From Vermamoeba vermiformis (taxonomy: Eukaryota; Tubulinea; Echinamoebida), in NCBI GenBank assembly GCA_045837725.1, contig JBEWZL010000184.1:62001-126000 (forward strand): a DNA stretch of 64,000 nucleotides, written 5' to 3'. Under the pieces are notes generated by a model that saw only the letters and a program-made list of their open reading frames with translations, had not been told where the DNA came from and searched no databases. The translations under genes were made by a program, and so were the position numbers. Below, one piece after another: positions 33,823 to 46,894 of this stretch (positions within the stretch are counted from its first letter, which is position 1; every line of letters starts with the position of its first letter).

Positions 33823-33982
33823 GGTAGTAATGTTGTTAATAAAGTGTTTGTAACAATACTGAATTGTTCAGCCCAACGATTAAATTAAAAAAGCGCGAAA
33901 AGTTCTGCGGTCAAAATCTCTCGCAGAAAAATGAACCGTGACACCCATCATAGGGCTTTAATAGTCAATTCATACGAAAAAG

Positions 33983-34632
33983 ATGAGCAGTCATAATAGC
34001 GACAGTGAACACAGCGAGCACAGCGACTCAGAGTCGGGCGATGAAAGCCAAAACTATTATGACGCGATTGCAGTGGGCTATGATGAACTGCACAAACAAG
34101 AACAGCGCAGAAAACTCAAATTAATTTTAAATCACTTCAAGTACGATAATAACGAGTTCTTGCTTGACGTTGGTACGTGATCGCGTTTTTTGGTGCAGAT
34201 CGCGTTGCAAAATCAATAATTAATTCAAAACTGACAAGATATATATTCACATAAATAGGTGGTGGTAGTGGTGTCTCAGTTGAATTTTTTAAATGCACAA
34301 TTTTCGGATTGGATCCAGCCCGAGAGTTACTGCGCCGCAACAAATCAAATGTAGTTCACGGTCGAGGAGAGAGCTTGCCATTCAAAGACCACTCAGTAGA
34401 TATCATATTGTGCCTCACTGCTTTGCACAACTTCTCCGATCCCTTCAAGGGACTCGAAGAAATGCGACGCGTGTGCCGTGATCGCTTTATAATTACAGTG
34501 CTTAAGAAGAGTGTTAATGCCGAGCGTACCGAATCTATATGCAAGGCAATCAAAACGATGTTTAAAGTCGAGAAAGAGTTGGACGATCTACACGATTACA
34601 TTTATCTGTGCAGACACCTGGACAAGGAATAA
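33983..34632 (+). CDS. Class I SAM-dependent methyltransferase, substrate unknown
   Basis: Two exons (33983-34172, 34259-34632) give 187 residues. After a Ser/His/Asp/Glu-rich N terminus (about 22 residues) comes YYDAIAVGYDELH, a start often seen in small Methyltransf_11 enzymes. Motif I is split by the intron and reads FLLDVGGGSGVS, the SAM-binding loop. Motif II region is CTIFGLDPARELL, then GRGESLPFKDHSVDIILC, and motif IV-like CLTALHNFSD. Such enzymes methylate small molecules, tRNA or proteins. The form is compact and archaeal-looking, with no extra substrate domain, so I assign no target. There is no targeting signal. Confidence 0.85.
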
Positions 34633-34695
34633 ACATCGTCCGTTATAATGACAACAAAAAGCCTATTGTTTATTATTCGCAATTTATTTCCGAGT

Positions 34696-37536
34696 TCAAT
34701 TAATCGGGTGATCTGCGCTCGGTTCACTGGGCTTGTACCGCTCGTGACCAGGCACTACACTCCACTTGGGATAGACTCGCTTATACAGACTCATGCACAC
34801 CGTGTCGTGGTGACCAATCTTCGAGTCAAAGTAGCACTTCATGTGCCCGTGCGTACCGAGTGGCTCTTTGATGTTGCCAATGTGTCCATATTTCGTCCAC
34901 AACTCCACGGGCTTGAACCAGTTGATGTCCTCCGCGTTGTAGAACATATCGCGCACCACTGCTCGACGCTTGTGCACTTTGTAAGGCATGCCAGTGAGCA
35001 CAATCTTCTTGATGATCAATCGATCCGGATCCACGCTCAAGAGTGAACCAGTCGCCAGCAATTCACCACCATTGCTGAATATCAGCACGGGCAAGGGCGG
35101 GAATGAGATGGGTGCGTAGACTGATGCCGTGCACACACGATCAGCGTGCAAGAATCGCTCGTACTTGTGTTTGTCGCAGTTGATGTTGTTCTCCGAATAG
35201 AGCGGTGCAGCACTGTAACGTCTGAAGCCAGTGTTGAACACGACTTGATCCTTCGACTTGACCACACTCTCGCAGCTCGGGTGCTTGCTGACAGCGTAGT
35301 GCACGACGGACATCTTGTTCTCGTGCTTGAACAGACCACTCAGTAGCAGAGGGCGCAGGGGACTGTGATTGTCCAACAAGTTGCGCGGCACATCCACCAA
35401 GTGCACTGTGACGTAGAGCCCTGACTCCACGCCCTCGTGATTGTCCAACACGCGCAGACAGGTGCGACGGAAGTTCTGGAACTGGAAGATGCGCGAGTAG
35501 TCGAGGGGCAAGTTCTCTTTCGGGTCCCAGGGCGATGTTCTGAAGCTCTTGAGACCGCGGTACCTGTCACGTATGTGCGGTCAGTATTCAGTGAACAGTG
35601 TGACATCTGTCATTGACTCACTTTTGGAATCTTTCGCGCGCATTGACACCGAGGGGCACATCGACTTCATCGGGGAAGTCGAGATCAAACTCTTCATCGT
35701 CGCGCTTGTGTTTCTTGGCGGACTGTTGGGGCTCAATATCTTCGTACTCGTCGCCGTCTGATTGGTCGTCTTGCACCATCGCCTCATCATTTGCAGCCCG
35801 ATCGAATCGCACAGTCTTCTTGTGTTCGTTGCTGTTGCTGCTGCTGACGTGCACACCTCTCGGCTCATCGTCATCGTCGTCCATCATCTCATCGTCGTCA
35901 TGCTCCTCGCCGTCCTCATCGTCCTCTTCGTCTGAATCAGGGATCCACGCTGCCTCAATGCTGTTGTCGACTTTTTTGCGCAACCGTGCTGTAGTGACAG
36001 ATGAGCAATGATCTTTGTTGACACGTGTCAAACACTTACCTTCAGCGCGATCGAGTTCGTCTTCAGTGGGCCACGTCTGTTCGTTGTTCATCGTGTCCAA
36101 CAAGTTCTCATTCACTAGACTCTCCTGTAGTGCACTGCGTTAGAGGCTATCAACAGCGGGCACGCAGCGTACGTACTCTGTTTTCGTCTGATTGGCCGAG
36201 TATGACGGTGGTCAGTTCCATGCCGCTATTTGTCGTGCTAGGAGTGTTGTCTGTCATATTTACATCGCCGTGATCGGTCTTGCGTTGTTTGGCATAACGA
36301 TGTGGATCTGGCGGTCCTTCAATCTGCGCACAACAGTCAACAATCTACATGCAATATACCCCGCGAATAGCACTCACCATATTCACTTGAAAGTCGCCGT
36401 AGTTCGTGAGATGCACGAGCCAGTTCGGATTGAGCACTCCTCCGCGCAAGTACCCGGACACTAACAGCGTGCCCTTGTCTGGATTCTGCAACGAGTTAGT
36501 GCTGCCACTCCACCAGTACAGCTACAGTACGTACTTGATCGCTGCTGCGGAACTGCGTCTGTTCCACCAACATGTAGGGACGGTTCTCGCGCCAGTGAAT
36601 GGTCTTCACTTTGGTGTTGCACACGAAGCGCAGTACTTGCGTCATGTCCTGCACTTGATCGCAGGGGAACAGACGAGGTTCATCAGAGAACTCAAAGTCG
36701 AGCCAGCCTCCTGCTTGGCGCTTGATTTCAGTCACTTGTTTGGGCGAGGCTTGATCCAGTCCTTGCATCAGTCCAAACACGGTCGGAACTCCTTGGGCTT
36801 TGACAGCTGCTACGAAGGTGCGACCAGTATCGTCACAAAGTTCATCGGCAGTCATAGCCCAGAGAATAATGTCGGCAACCTATGGAAGAGAAGATCAGAT
36901 CTGATTCGATCTCGATCGTGGATCGAAGTGTAAAACATACTTTAGCAATATCTAATACTGCGATCATATCACGAGCTGTTGGGAAAAGCGAGATGCGACC
37001 TTTAAATTGAGCGACACTGGAGGAATGAGTTAGAAAATGTCAGGGATTCAGATGGATCGTACTTGAAAGTCAACGGTACTCCTGGTTTTTTCTCAATATT
37101 ATGAGCCTCGGCTGAAGCGAGAATATTATCCACAATATCGTCCATTCTCACGCGGCTACTAAGAGGAATAATGGCCTATTAAAATAATAATTAATTTTCG
37201 CATCCACCGGATTTACCAAATAAAAATAGCCGTTCAATATTGTCATGTTGAAATCCTCCAAATAATACATACCACTAAAAGTGGAGGGCCCTCATTGGTC
37301 TTGCCCAACCGTTTCTTCTGAATGACCTGCTCACGCTTCTGTTTGGCCAATTGTCTGGCTTTGTTCTTGCGCGCCTCTTTGCTTTCGTGCGCGGTCTTGG
37401 GCACTGCTTTGTTCGACACGCGCTCGATCTTGCCCTTGTTGCGATCACGGATCTGACCCTTTGAGGCGTGCTTGCTTTTGAACGGCTTGTTTTGTTGCTT
37501 GCCGCCCGTGGGGCGATGTCTGAACGGAGTGCTCAT
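34696..37536 (-). CDS. TSR1: TSR1, pre-40S ribosome maturation GTPase-like factor
   Basis: Nine exons (37536-37273, 37175-37063, 37016-36941, 36879-36535, 36485-36378, 36323-36177, 36124-36040, 35988-35622, 35563-34696) give 790 residues; TSR1 is about 790-805. The basic N terminus (RHRPTGGKQQNKPFKSKHAS) and GLKSFRTSPWDPKENLPLDY are hallmarks, followed by the BMS1/TSR1 C-terminal domain with GIESGLYVTVHL-like VESGLYVTVHLVDVP, LLSGLFKHENKMSVVH and GYRRY-like GFRRYSAAPLYSE. The internal acidic stretch (DSDEEDDEDGEEHDDDEMMD) is also usual. TSR1 resembles translational GTPases but lacks GTPase motifs; it blocks premature joining of subunits on pre-40S particles. It acts in the nucleolus and cytoplasm. 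Confidence 0.95.
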
Positions 37537-37704
37537 GGTTTATTGGAATCTCTTTGTGAGCGACTGTTGGATCCGATCCAAAACAAAATAGAAGAATGAA
37601 AAATTAGTTGATTTTGAAATTTAACAAACACAGGTTCATAACCACATGACAGTGCAATTTAAAATATAATACAACGTTATTGGTTTGATCATCGCATAAC
37701 AGGC

Positions 37705-38605
37705 ATGTCTGACAACGAAATTGAAAGTACGGAACCGTCAAATCCTGCCGAGAATAATCCGACAACTCCCTCGACTTCAAAAGAATCTTTTTTCGAGTGT
37801 AATATATGTCTTGATACTGCCTCCGAGCCAGTATTAACTCCGTGCGGACATTTATTTTGGTACGTCAGCAAAAAAATTATTGAAAAATTGAAATTAATCT
37901 TATTTTTAGCTGGTCTTGTATTTATCAGGTTTGTAAATGACTCAAATATTATTTGCAAATGTTCCGATAAATAATTGTGCTGTTCAAAGTGGATGGAGTC
38001 CGATCGTTCACTACGCGACACGTGCCCAGTCTGCAAGGCGGCAATATCGATCGATAAGCTAACACCTATATACACACGCGGCGGTGAATCACGTGACCCT
38101 CGGTAAGTGGCGAATACTGCCTCGCCAGCACTCTTCACACGTGCTAACAGCGCACAGCAAGAACATTCCACAGCGTCCCAGGCCCGTGCGCCAAGAGAGT
38201 GCTGCCACACAACGGCGTGCGGTACGTGACTGATACGATGACAGAGCTGTTCGTGCAGTGACTGACAGGTGTCCGCGCTGAGCAGGTGTCGCCAATGTTT
38301 CACACGCAGTCGCTGTTCGGTCCATTCGCAGGCCCGCAAGTCACATTCGGCAACGTCTCCTTCTCCACCGCTGTGTTCCCCGGCATGTTTGGCATGCAAT
38401 TTGTACGTACAAACCAGCTGTCGTTAAGTGATCGTAACTAATGGCTGCCACAACCAAACTACAGAACATGCCTCCAGCAGTCCCTCAACAGCCCAATCAG
38501 CAAATGACTCCCGAGCAGATCCGACAAGCACAGCAACAAGCGCAATTCTCGCTGATGATGCTCTTGTTCGGCACTTTTGTCCTGTTTTCCCTGCTGCTGC
38601 TGTAG
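37705..38605 (+). CDS. RNF185: RNF5/RNF185-like RING E3 ubiquitin ligase, tail-anchored
   Basis: Six exons (37705-37859, 37910-37928, 37990-38102, 38158-38221, 38286-38402, 38465-38605) give 202 residues. A RING finger runs FECNICLDTASEPVLTPCGH, LFCWSCIYQWM and DTCPVCKAAISIDKLTPIY, giving C3HC4 ligands. The GRG-like TRGGESRDPR and RPRPVRQE segment after the ring is shared with RNF5 and RNF185. The last 20 or so residues (MMLLFGTFVLFSLLLL) form one hydrophobic helix, so the ligase should sit in the ER membrane with the ring facing the cytosol, acting in ER-associated degradation. Exon 2 is only 19 nt and encodes CWSCIYQ, which completes the ring. It is divergent from TSR1 with 168 bp between starts. 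Confidence 0.92.
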
Positions 38606-38794
38606 CCATGATCCCCCTGTACATAAACAACCGTCTTGTAACATAATCACGCTGTCAGTGCTCATGTTAAGTCGCGATCTGTGAGTTAAGCTGTCGGGAC
38701 AAAAAAAATTTTCTCGGCCAGGTTCATTTTTGTCCTACAAACCACATAGAGTAACACCTCTTATTTCATTTATTTTTTTATTTAGTACTTATTT

Positions 38795-41700
38795 ATGTCA
38801 AATCCGAATAATAAGCCTGCTTTTAATAATGACGGTAATGTGAAGAAGAATAAAGGACGTGGTGGAAACAATAACAACAACAATAATCCTCGTAATCCCC
38901 CTCCAGCCGGGCGAGGACAACAACCAAACAAAAGCTTTAATAATAATGCCACAAATGGCCCTAGGTAAGTCTTTGGATCGATCCAGAATAGATTTGGAAT
39001 TATATGATATAATTCTTTGTTCTGTACAACATCAAAAATTTATATTATGATTATAAATATTTTTAACCGCGTTATATGCCAGAAAAGCGCAGTCTCAGAT
39101 TTCTCATCCGATTCTAAACTTTTAATTTTTCATTTTGGTAATTGCTTACATTTCTTCCTGCAGCGGCAAACGTCCAAATGCACCACCCAAAACAGATGGT
39201 ACGTATTATCAAACGAAATTCAAATATAAATTTGCGATCCACTTTCATAAATAATTCTCCAACTAATTTCGATGCAGGTAATCAACCACAGCAAAACGGA
39301 AACACACCTACAAAAGACGAGAGTAATATGAATGGTGTTGCAAACGGTAAGAACCTCGTCTTTACTACAGAAATGCCAAATAAATTCCGTGTTATTTGTT
39401 GTGCTTACAACGATGCAATGCTAAGACAGCAATCGCTAATATATGCACTGTTACTAGGCGAGGTCAAGTCACCGCAGCCGCAGAGCCCCATGCATCAACC
39501 ACAAGCACAGGGATCTACTCGCCCCCAACCCACACTCTCTCCTCACTCACAGGCACGTATTAATGACGCGTCATAATATATATATGATCCACAGTATATT
39601 AATGCGGCGCTGCAGGATTTTGTACCCTCGCGAACACTGTCCGCGCCACCAGATCTGAAAGAGCAAATGAAGTTTGGCATGGTGTACACACCCTTCAAGA
39701 CCAATTACTTGCAAGGCGAGCAGACACACAATTATCAGCACCCTGAAGGCGCACCCATTCAATTCGGTGCCCAACACCCCGTGCATCCCCCCACACAACC
39801 GCTGCCCATTCACCCGCACATGCCACAGCCTGGTCCCGTGCAGGGCTACACCCCGCCCAAGAATGCACCGCTGCCCATTCACCCTGCTGACATGGCTGCT
39901 GCCAAGAAACAGCCGCACTTGCAGCCTCCTATCAATGCAGGTCCTCCTCCAGGCCAAGGACCCGGTCCGATGCAAGGACCCATAGGCATGGTACCGCACT
40001 ATCCTCCGCACATGCGTCCTCCTCAAGCCATGAACCCAGTGCCCCCCAACACCGCCCTCAATCCCATGGCTGCACCCTTCATGCCCCCCGCCAATGTCTA
40101 TCCTCCAGTGGTCGGCTATCCCCCACAGGGCTATTATCCCATGCAACCTCAAGTTGGCATGCCCACCATGCCCGTGCCCGGCACTCCTCCCAACAACTTT
40201 GCTGCTGCTAGACCCAAACGTACGCGAATGTTGATTCTATGTCTACTCTCAATTATTAACGATCGTATTTAGTCCCCACACCACCCAAGAAGGTGATTCG
40301 CATTTGGGACCCTAACACTGGTGAAGATTTGAATTTGAATGATGCCAACAAAGACAACGCCAACAACGCTGCCAGCAACACGACAGCGAATCCCAAGACC
40401 ACCACTGGTGCTGGCAACATTTTGCCTGAACTCGGAGGAGCGATGCAGACACCGAAAGAGGACAAACCCAAGCCCAGCGAGAGCACCAAGTCTCCGTTGA
40501 TGGAAGTGCCCAAAGAGACGGGTCTCAAGCCTCCAATTGGCCACGCCATCACTCACAAGCCTGAAGAGAAGAAGAGTGAGCCAGTCAAAGCTGAGGAGAA
40601 GAAAGACGACACGCCTGCTCAACCCGCTGAGATTAAAAAAGAGGAGCCCAAGAAGGAAGAGCCCAAGAAAGAGGAGCTTAAACCTGTACCTAAAGTTGAG
40701 GAGCCCAAGAAAGAGGAGCCCAAACAAGAAGTCAAGCCTGTTGAGCCCAAGATTGAAGAGCCTAAGAAAGAGGTCAAAGTCGAGGAGATTAAAAAAGAAG
40801 AACCTAAAAAGGACGTCGCGCCCAAAGAGGAGCCCAAGAAAGAAGAGTCCAAGCCCGTTGAGACCAAGCCTGTTGAGCCCGTAAAACTTGAGGAGCCCAA
40901 GAAGAGCGAGGACAAGACTGAGAGCGACGACAAGAAAGAGGACGAGGACAATTGGGAGAAGAAAGACGAAGAGCAATTGGCCAAGGAGATCAAGGAGAAG
41001 AAGGTCGATGCAACCATGACCCGTAAGTACTCAATTAACGATTTTCTTGTTATTCCTCGTGAAACTAACGCCAAGTAGTGCCTGGTGCCAGCTCCAACAA
41101 GAAGATCTACGGACGAGATTTCTTGCTGCAATTCCAGTCTCAGTTCACTGACAAACCAGCAACTCTGCGCCCTGATGTGTTGAACGTCATTCTTGGTGGC
41201 GACAGTGGCGGCGACAAGACTCCGCGCGGTCAAGATCGTAACTGGCGCGGTGGTCAAGGACGCGGTGGCAATCTCGCGCGCAGTCGCGACAGCTTGTCGA
41301 GCTCAGGCACTATGGGCCAGACCCCCAAGGGAGAGCGCAAGGGACGCGGTGGACGTGGTGGCGCTACGACTCCACGCGGCAAGAAGCGTCCAGATCTGAA
41401 TGCGAGTCAAGAGCCCAAGGTGAAAGACAAGAACTTGTGGTCTCGTCCTGAGAAGGCTACTGACGAGCTGACTGAACTGACGCGCAAGGTGCAGAGTCTG
41501 CTGAACAAATTGACCCTCGACAAGTTCGACGTCATTTCAGCCAAGTTGCTGGCAGTCAAAGTAGACACACTGACCAATCTGCGTCTATTGATCAACTTGC
41601 TCTACGACAAGGCGATTATTGAACCCAAGTTCTGCACCATGTACGCTGAGCTGTGCAAGAAGTTGAGCGAGCACTACGCACAACTCTATCCTGAAAAAGA

Positions 41701-43879
41701 TGAAGATGCCGAGAAGACCCTCAAATTCAGCTTCAGACGCGTGTTGTTGACCAAGTGTCAGACCGAGTTCGAGACCAAGAAGCAATTGCCCTCGCTTGAC
41801 GACGCGAAAGACCCGCAACAAAAGCTCGAGCTGGAGATTGAAGCGTCGAAGATTCGTGCGCGCAACAAGGGTAACATCAAGTTCATTGGTGAGCTGTACA
41901 AGAAGCGCATGTTGACTGAGAACATTATGCACGGCTGTTTGAAGACCTTGCTCGGCAATGGTTCGCAAGGCCAGAACGAAGAGGACTTGGAGAACTTCTG
42001 CGACCTGATGAGCAACATTGGCGGTCAATTGGATGCGATTGACAAGCAGAAGATGACCAAGGACTACTTTGAGCCTATGAAAGTACTAGCCAAGAGCGGC
42101 AACATCATTCTGCGAATTCGATTCGCACTCGAAGCCGTGATGAAGTTGCGCGAGACGGGCTGGAAGTCCAAGGTCGACAACACACCCAAGACCATCAAAC
42201 AGGTGCACGAAGAGGCTGCGCAGAAAGAGCGCGAACAACTCGCACGTGAACGTGAAGTCGATCGACAACGACGCAATGTCGGCAAGACCAAGCGACCCTC
42301 CGCGACTGGTGGCTGGGCTGAGGTCACGAGCAGCGGCAGCACTACTACTGGCCGTGGCAAGACTCCTGCAGCCCCTGCACCCATCTTGCGCGAAGGCATT
42401 GGTCGCGGTAGTCCTGTGGTCCCTCGTGCGGCAGACAAGACCAAGGCCGCGCCACCACAGAGCAGCGGCAAGAACATCTTCAGTGCCCTCGCTGACTCTG
42501 GTGAGGCACGTGAGAAGCCCCGCTACGACGATGAGGACGAATACAGCGAGGAAGATGTGCCCAAGTATCAGATCAAGAAACGACCCACCGCTGCAGCCCC
42601 GCCTCCAGAGAGCGACGAAGAAGATGAAGAGGACGAGGACGAACAACCGAAGCGCTATCAACCGACACGCGTGGCGAGCAGTGCCCCACCCCCCGACGAT
42701 GAAGAGGACGAGGAGGACGAAGAAGAGTCCTTGGCTCGCGGTCGCGGTCAATACATCAACAGCGAGGACGAAGACGAGTCTTACGATGACGAGCAGGGCG
42801 GCGATCTCGAGTCCACATTGGACAACACCCTGCGCGACTATATCGATGACCCCAGTGATATCGAGGCTGTCGTGCGCGACTTGAAACCTCTTGCTCGCGA
42901 CGATCGATCGCGCAACGACATGTTGGACAAGATGGTCTTGATTGCCATTGAAGGTGCTGAAGTGAATGCCACGCGTGTCACTGAAGTGCTCGCTGCCACT
43001 CACCGCGCAGGTCTGTTTGACGCCGAACAGATCACTGAGGCCTTCAATCGCGTGGTCGATCAGCTCGGAGACTTGGCACTCGACTTGCCCAAGGCCACAA
43101 CACTGCTGCCAGTCATCTTGGCCCGCGGTATGACTGACGGCTGGTTGAGCAAGAGCTCGCTCGGTCAACGCATCAATCAGCTGAGCAGTCAAGAGGAGAG
43201 TGACTTGCACTTGATTGAACGATTTGTTGGCGACATTGCGCGCCAATTAGTCGCATTGAAAGGTGCACAAGAAGCCCTCAAGATGTTCAACGACACGCAG
43301 ATCAAAGTGTCGCAAGTGCTCGAACAGAACACGGCCGAGGCAGTCAACAAGTTCTACCAATCAGCTGGTCTGCCTGTCGCTGCCCCTGCTGCTGCTCCAG
43401 CCCCCAAGAAGAAGAAGAACGAGTACAAAGAGGTCGCAGCACAGTTCAAGAAAGAGAGCAAGCCCAGTGCCATTCAGACCTTCATCAAGGCACAGTCCCC
43501 CGAAGTGAAAGAGGACCCTGACTTTGTGAGCAAGTTGGTGGACTGCGTGCTGGCCCTGTGCGATCAACAGAACTCGCTCTCCCATCAGAGCTTTGATCAG
43601 AAGACCTTCAACAAGTTCAAATCCACCTTCACCAACTACAAGGACCTCTTGTTGCAACTGCTCGGTCGTGACAATGTGCAACTCGCCGTCTTGCAACAAA
43701 TCCAAACCTTCGTCTCCAAGAACAGCTATCCCGCTGCATTCATCACGGCCATTTTTGAGTTGTTGTTCCAACACCGCTTGGCCAGTGCTCCTGCCTTCAA
43801 CACGTGGGCCAAGAGTGCTGACGCTGACACCCTGGCTGAACTGAACAAAGCGGACTGGTTCAAGAAGATTGTCGCTTAA
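38795..43879 (+). CDS. EIF4G: Translation initiation factor eIF4G
   Basis: Seven exons (38795-38964, 39164-39198, 39278-39346, 39458-39552, 39595-40219, 40273-41022, 41079-43879) give 1514 residues. The N-terminal 600 residues are low complexity (N/G/R, then P/Q/H, then K/E/P repeats). KKIYGRDFLLQFQSQF precedes the core. The MIF4G HEAT domain begins VQSLLNKLTLDKFDVISAKL and binds eIF4A and RNA. The MA3 domain reads LESTLDNTLRDYIDDPS and onwards. The C terminus ends with a W2-type domain (SYPAAFITAIFELLFQH, LNKADWFKKIVA), as in animal eIF4G1 and absent from yeast. The protein bridges eIF4E, eIF4A and eIF3. The intron at 39553-39594 is 42 nt and has a GC donor. Confidence 0.95.
39553..39594 (+). 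other. 42-nt GC-AG intron in eIF4G
   Basis: The donor is CAG/GCACGT and the acceptor CCACAG/TATATT. Splicing in phase 0 joins PHSQ to YINAALQDF and keeps the frame. The nearby GT donor (GTATTA) leads straight to a stop. GCACGT is the GC form of GTACGT, one of the commonest donors in this window. Confidence 0.75.
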
Positions 43880-44103
43880 GCCACGCCCCTATTTATTATT
43901 TGACCTACTTGCCTATGTATTACTCGCGGCTACCCTCCACCACTCTATTACCGTCAATGACTATCGATCCTACTCACTTTTTTTTCTTGTACATAACAAA
44001 GTAATAAAACAACCGTCAAATTCAAATTAACCTCGAATATTACGTGTGCAGTGAGTCAGTCGAAGAGAGTTGCCGCAAATAAGGATTGGTTTACTATTTA
44101 CAA

Positions 44104-46171
44104 TTATTTCTTCGCTGTCAGCTTGACTTTGTCTTTGGCCGTCAAGCGCACATTGGTGGGTAACTTCTGATTGTAGTTGTACGTCACACCTTGCGTGCCC
44201 GTGAACTGATTGTCGCGGTACTTCTTGGCGTATTTGCCCGTGCCTTTGATGCGCGCATTGTTCTGTTGCTGCTCGTCATTCAGCGACACCTGCGCGGACT
44301 CGGCCACTGGTCGTTCAACATCGCCCTCAATGATCTTCAGGCGGTTCTTCTGTGCGCGACGTCGCTTCTGGCGCTTGTTGTTGCCGCGCGGCTGGTCCTC
44401 GCTGCTGACGAGGGAGGCAGTGCTGTTGTTGACCGCTTCACTGATCTCCGGGGCCAGACAGCGACGATAGAGCGGATCTTGCTGATTGAACTCGCTCTCA
44501 CTCACACCTGGCGGCGGGTGACAGTACAGCAGTCTGCCCGTCACAAAGTCCTTCAACACGATGCGCGCTGCTTTGGACAAGTCAGGCTTGGCACCGTTGA
44601 TCGTCAAGAAGCCGCGCTGGCGTCCATAAGTGCCCAACAGCTCGTAGTGGAAGGGTGCGCGCTCAGGGTCGTAGTCGAGCTCGTCGGGACTGGGCAGTGG
44701 CAGCACAATGGCGTAGAACTCTTCGAGTCTCTTGCGACCAATCAACTTGCACAGCAGCTGCACACTCGGGGCATGATCGCGCAGCTCGTCAATGCGCAGA
44801 ATACCGTTGAGCACCATGTGTGCGCGCGAGATCTGCAGCGAGGGGAAGACGAGACCAGGACAGTCGCACAACAGCACGTCACTCCTGTCAGCGAGCGGCA
44901 GTGTTTGGAAGTGTTTGGTCTTGCCCGGTGTGGCACTCACTGCCACGCGCTTGTCACCGCACAGCACATTGATGGTGCTGCTCTTGCCCACATTCGGATA
45001 GCCCACCATGCCAATCGTGAGCGGCGTGCTGTCACTCACGGGGGCTGTGTCGTTCACTGAACGGAACTCTGACAGCAGCAGCGACAGCAATTCATCACGT
45101 GTCAACACGCGACTGGTGTCACATTGAATGTTGGCTGTGTGCGTGCTCTCAGCAGTGGTATTGGTGTTGTTATGATGCTGATGCTGATCGGTGTCGCTGT
45201 CGTCACTGCTGTCCTCATCGCTGTCCTCGCTGGCACTGCTGTCATCCAACAGGCCCTCTTGATGAGCACGGCGCAGTGCATTCAACTTGTCCTGCTCCAC
45301 ACTCGCTGAAAAGAAGGCGTGTTTGACTCCGAGCTGTGCAAAGTACTTGCTCCACATGGCGCGCTGTGTCTCGGTGAGCAGATCTGCTTTGTTCAGCAGC
45401 AGCAGATTCACTTTGGTACGGGCGCGCTGTGGCTGCTCTTCCTCCTCCGCGAGCTGCAGATAGAGGTCGCTCTGTTCGTGCACATATTGCTCGAGGTCGC
45501 TGCTTCTGTACGCCAGTGGGTCGCGCGCATCCACAATCTGCACGATCACATCTGCGCGCTCGACGGTGCGCCACAACTGTCGCCAGACATCGATGTTGCG
45601 CTCAAAGGGTGACATGGCTGCCTGTTCGTCGCTCTCTTGTTCTGCGAGTCCTCGGCGCCACTCGAGAAAGGCCTCGCGCTCGTTCTGATCCACTTGCTCG
45701 GCACTCATCTCGCGAGTCCACATCGGACGACGCGGAATGGGCAGTGTCGCAGTGGTCTTGCGCAGCTGTACCTCGTCGTTGGAGGGGAAGGTCGGCACAG
45801 TGAAGCTGCTGCTGTCGATAATCACGACGTTCTCGCGCTCTGCCAAGAACTTCTTCTGCGCCAGATCTGCGCTGTACAGCAATTCAACGAGATCATTGGT
45901 CTCGATAATAGACTGCAGCTTCGTCTTTTCACTGTCGTCTCTGATGCTTTGTGCAATCTGAGAATTAATGAGTAATTATTATTAATATTTTAATTAAATT
46001 TTTCGATCGTGTCTTGGATCCACTAGGTCATCGAATGGTTGATCTTAAGATCGGCATAATAATACAACTTACAATATTCTCTTGTGCTGCATTGGGTCGG
46101 GAGAACTTGGCTTTGATGATCTGTCGACCAAGCCCATTCGCATCGTACTGCTTTCTCGCTCTCTTCTTCAT
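44104..46171 (-). CDS. LSG1: LSG1, 60S subunit maturation GTPase
   Basis: Two exons (46171-46073, 45957-44104) give 650 residues; human LSG1 has 658. The start MKKRARKQYDANGLGRQII and WTREMSAEQVDQNEREAFL are typical. The GTPase is circularly permuted as in the YlqF/LSG1 group: DARDPLAYRSSDLE and LLNKADL (G4) come first, then GYPNVGKSSTIN (G1), TPGKTKHFQT (G2) and LCDCPGLVFPS (G3). Between them lies a serine/aspartate-rich insert with a short His/Asn run. LSG1 acts in the cytoplasm to release the export adaptor NMD3 from pre-60S particles. The basic C terminus is usual. The long exon 2 is the only large uninterrupted coding stretch of its kind apart from eIF4G and ISWI. Confidence 0.96.
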
Positions 46172-46894
46172 GTTGCTTATGATGCGCAGTGTATAATAAT
46201 TGACAACACTAACAGACAATAATAGGATGTTGTTGTCAGGGCCAGAAGAACTGAAAATCAAATTACGGAGCGCAGATCAGAAGAAGCTTCGATCGGAACT
46301 GCGAACACAGTCAGAACACGCACGAGCGAGAGACTAGGCGCACTTGTATATAGACGGATATGGAAGACTAGCGGTGTAGATTATCCTGGCAGCTGAAGCA
46401 AGTCAACTGCGATCAGATCTGGGTAAGTTATTTGATCCCCTTGCGAATAATCACACTTGGCCGCGTATAATTAGTCGCATATTATTGTGATGAGCAGTAA
46501 AAGGTTCGAAGCACATTCCGCTGCAGATCTGCTACACACCACTAGCACGACAATAGAGAGCGCTTGATTAGCGTTATCAGTGCTCTAAAGGCGACTGCTG
46601 ACATTAACTGCAACACCGTGCAGCGCTGTGCCCTCTATAGCAGTCCTATGCATAGTGTAGGACTGTACTGTGATAGCGCAGTGCTGCTGAGCACATCCAC
46701 TGCTCTGTTGCGACATGCAGATCTGCTGCTGAGTGCGCGCAACTGTGTGAAATACATCGTACTGATATAATACTCGATCAATAGCACTGCAGTACTGTAG
46801 TAATCGAGCTTTATTTACATTAACAATCGAAATTGAATCAGATCCAACCTCGATCCAGCGCTTTATGTACAAGAAGAGAATAACGGTGTCATAT
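46172..46894. other. Intergenic region between LSG1 and calcipressin (723 bp)
   Basis: I find no convincing gene here. The sequence is rich in short recurring words built on GCAGTGCT, TAGCACTG and GCAGATCTG, for example TGCCCTCTATAGCAG near 46628 and TGCCCTCTAATAGCAC near 46929. A few short open frames exist but show no codon pattern or motif. Confidence 0.6.

Noticed and set aside
42086-43246. 386-codon minus-strand open frame
   Set aside because: It lies opposite the eIF4G core, whose frame is supported by domain motifs; no motif on the minus strand.
46500-46515. GGTTCGAAGC as a possible tRNA box B
   Set aside because: The last two bases of the box are wrong and no A box or stem is found at the right distance.
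46585-46872. 95-codon minus-strand frame in the LSG1-calcipressin gap
   Set aside because: No domain, no splice partners and a repeat-rich base sequence.
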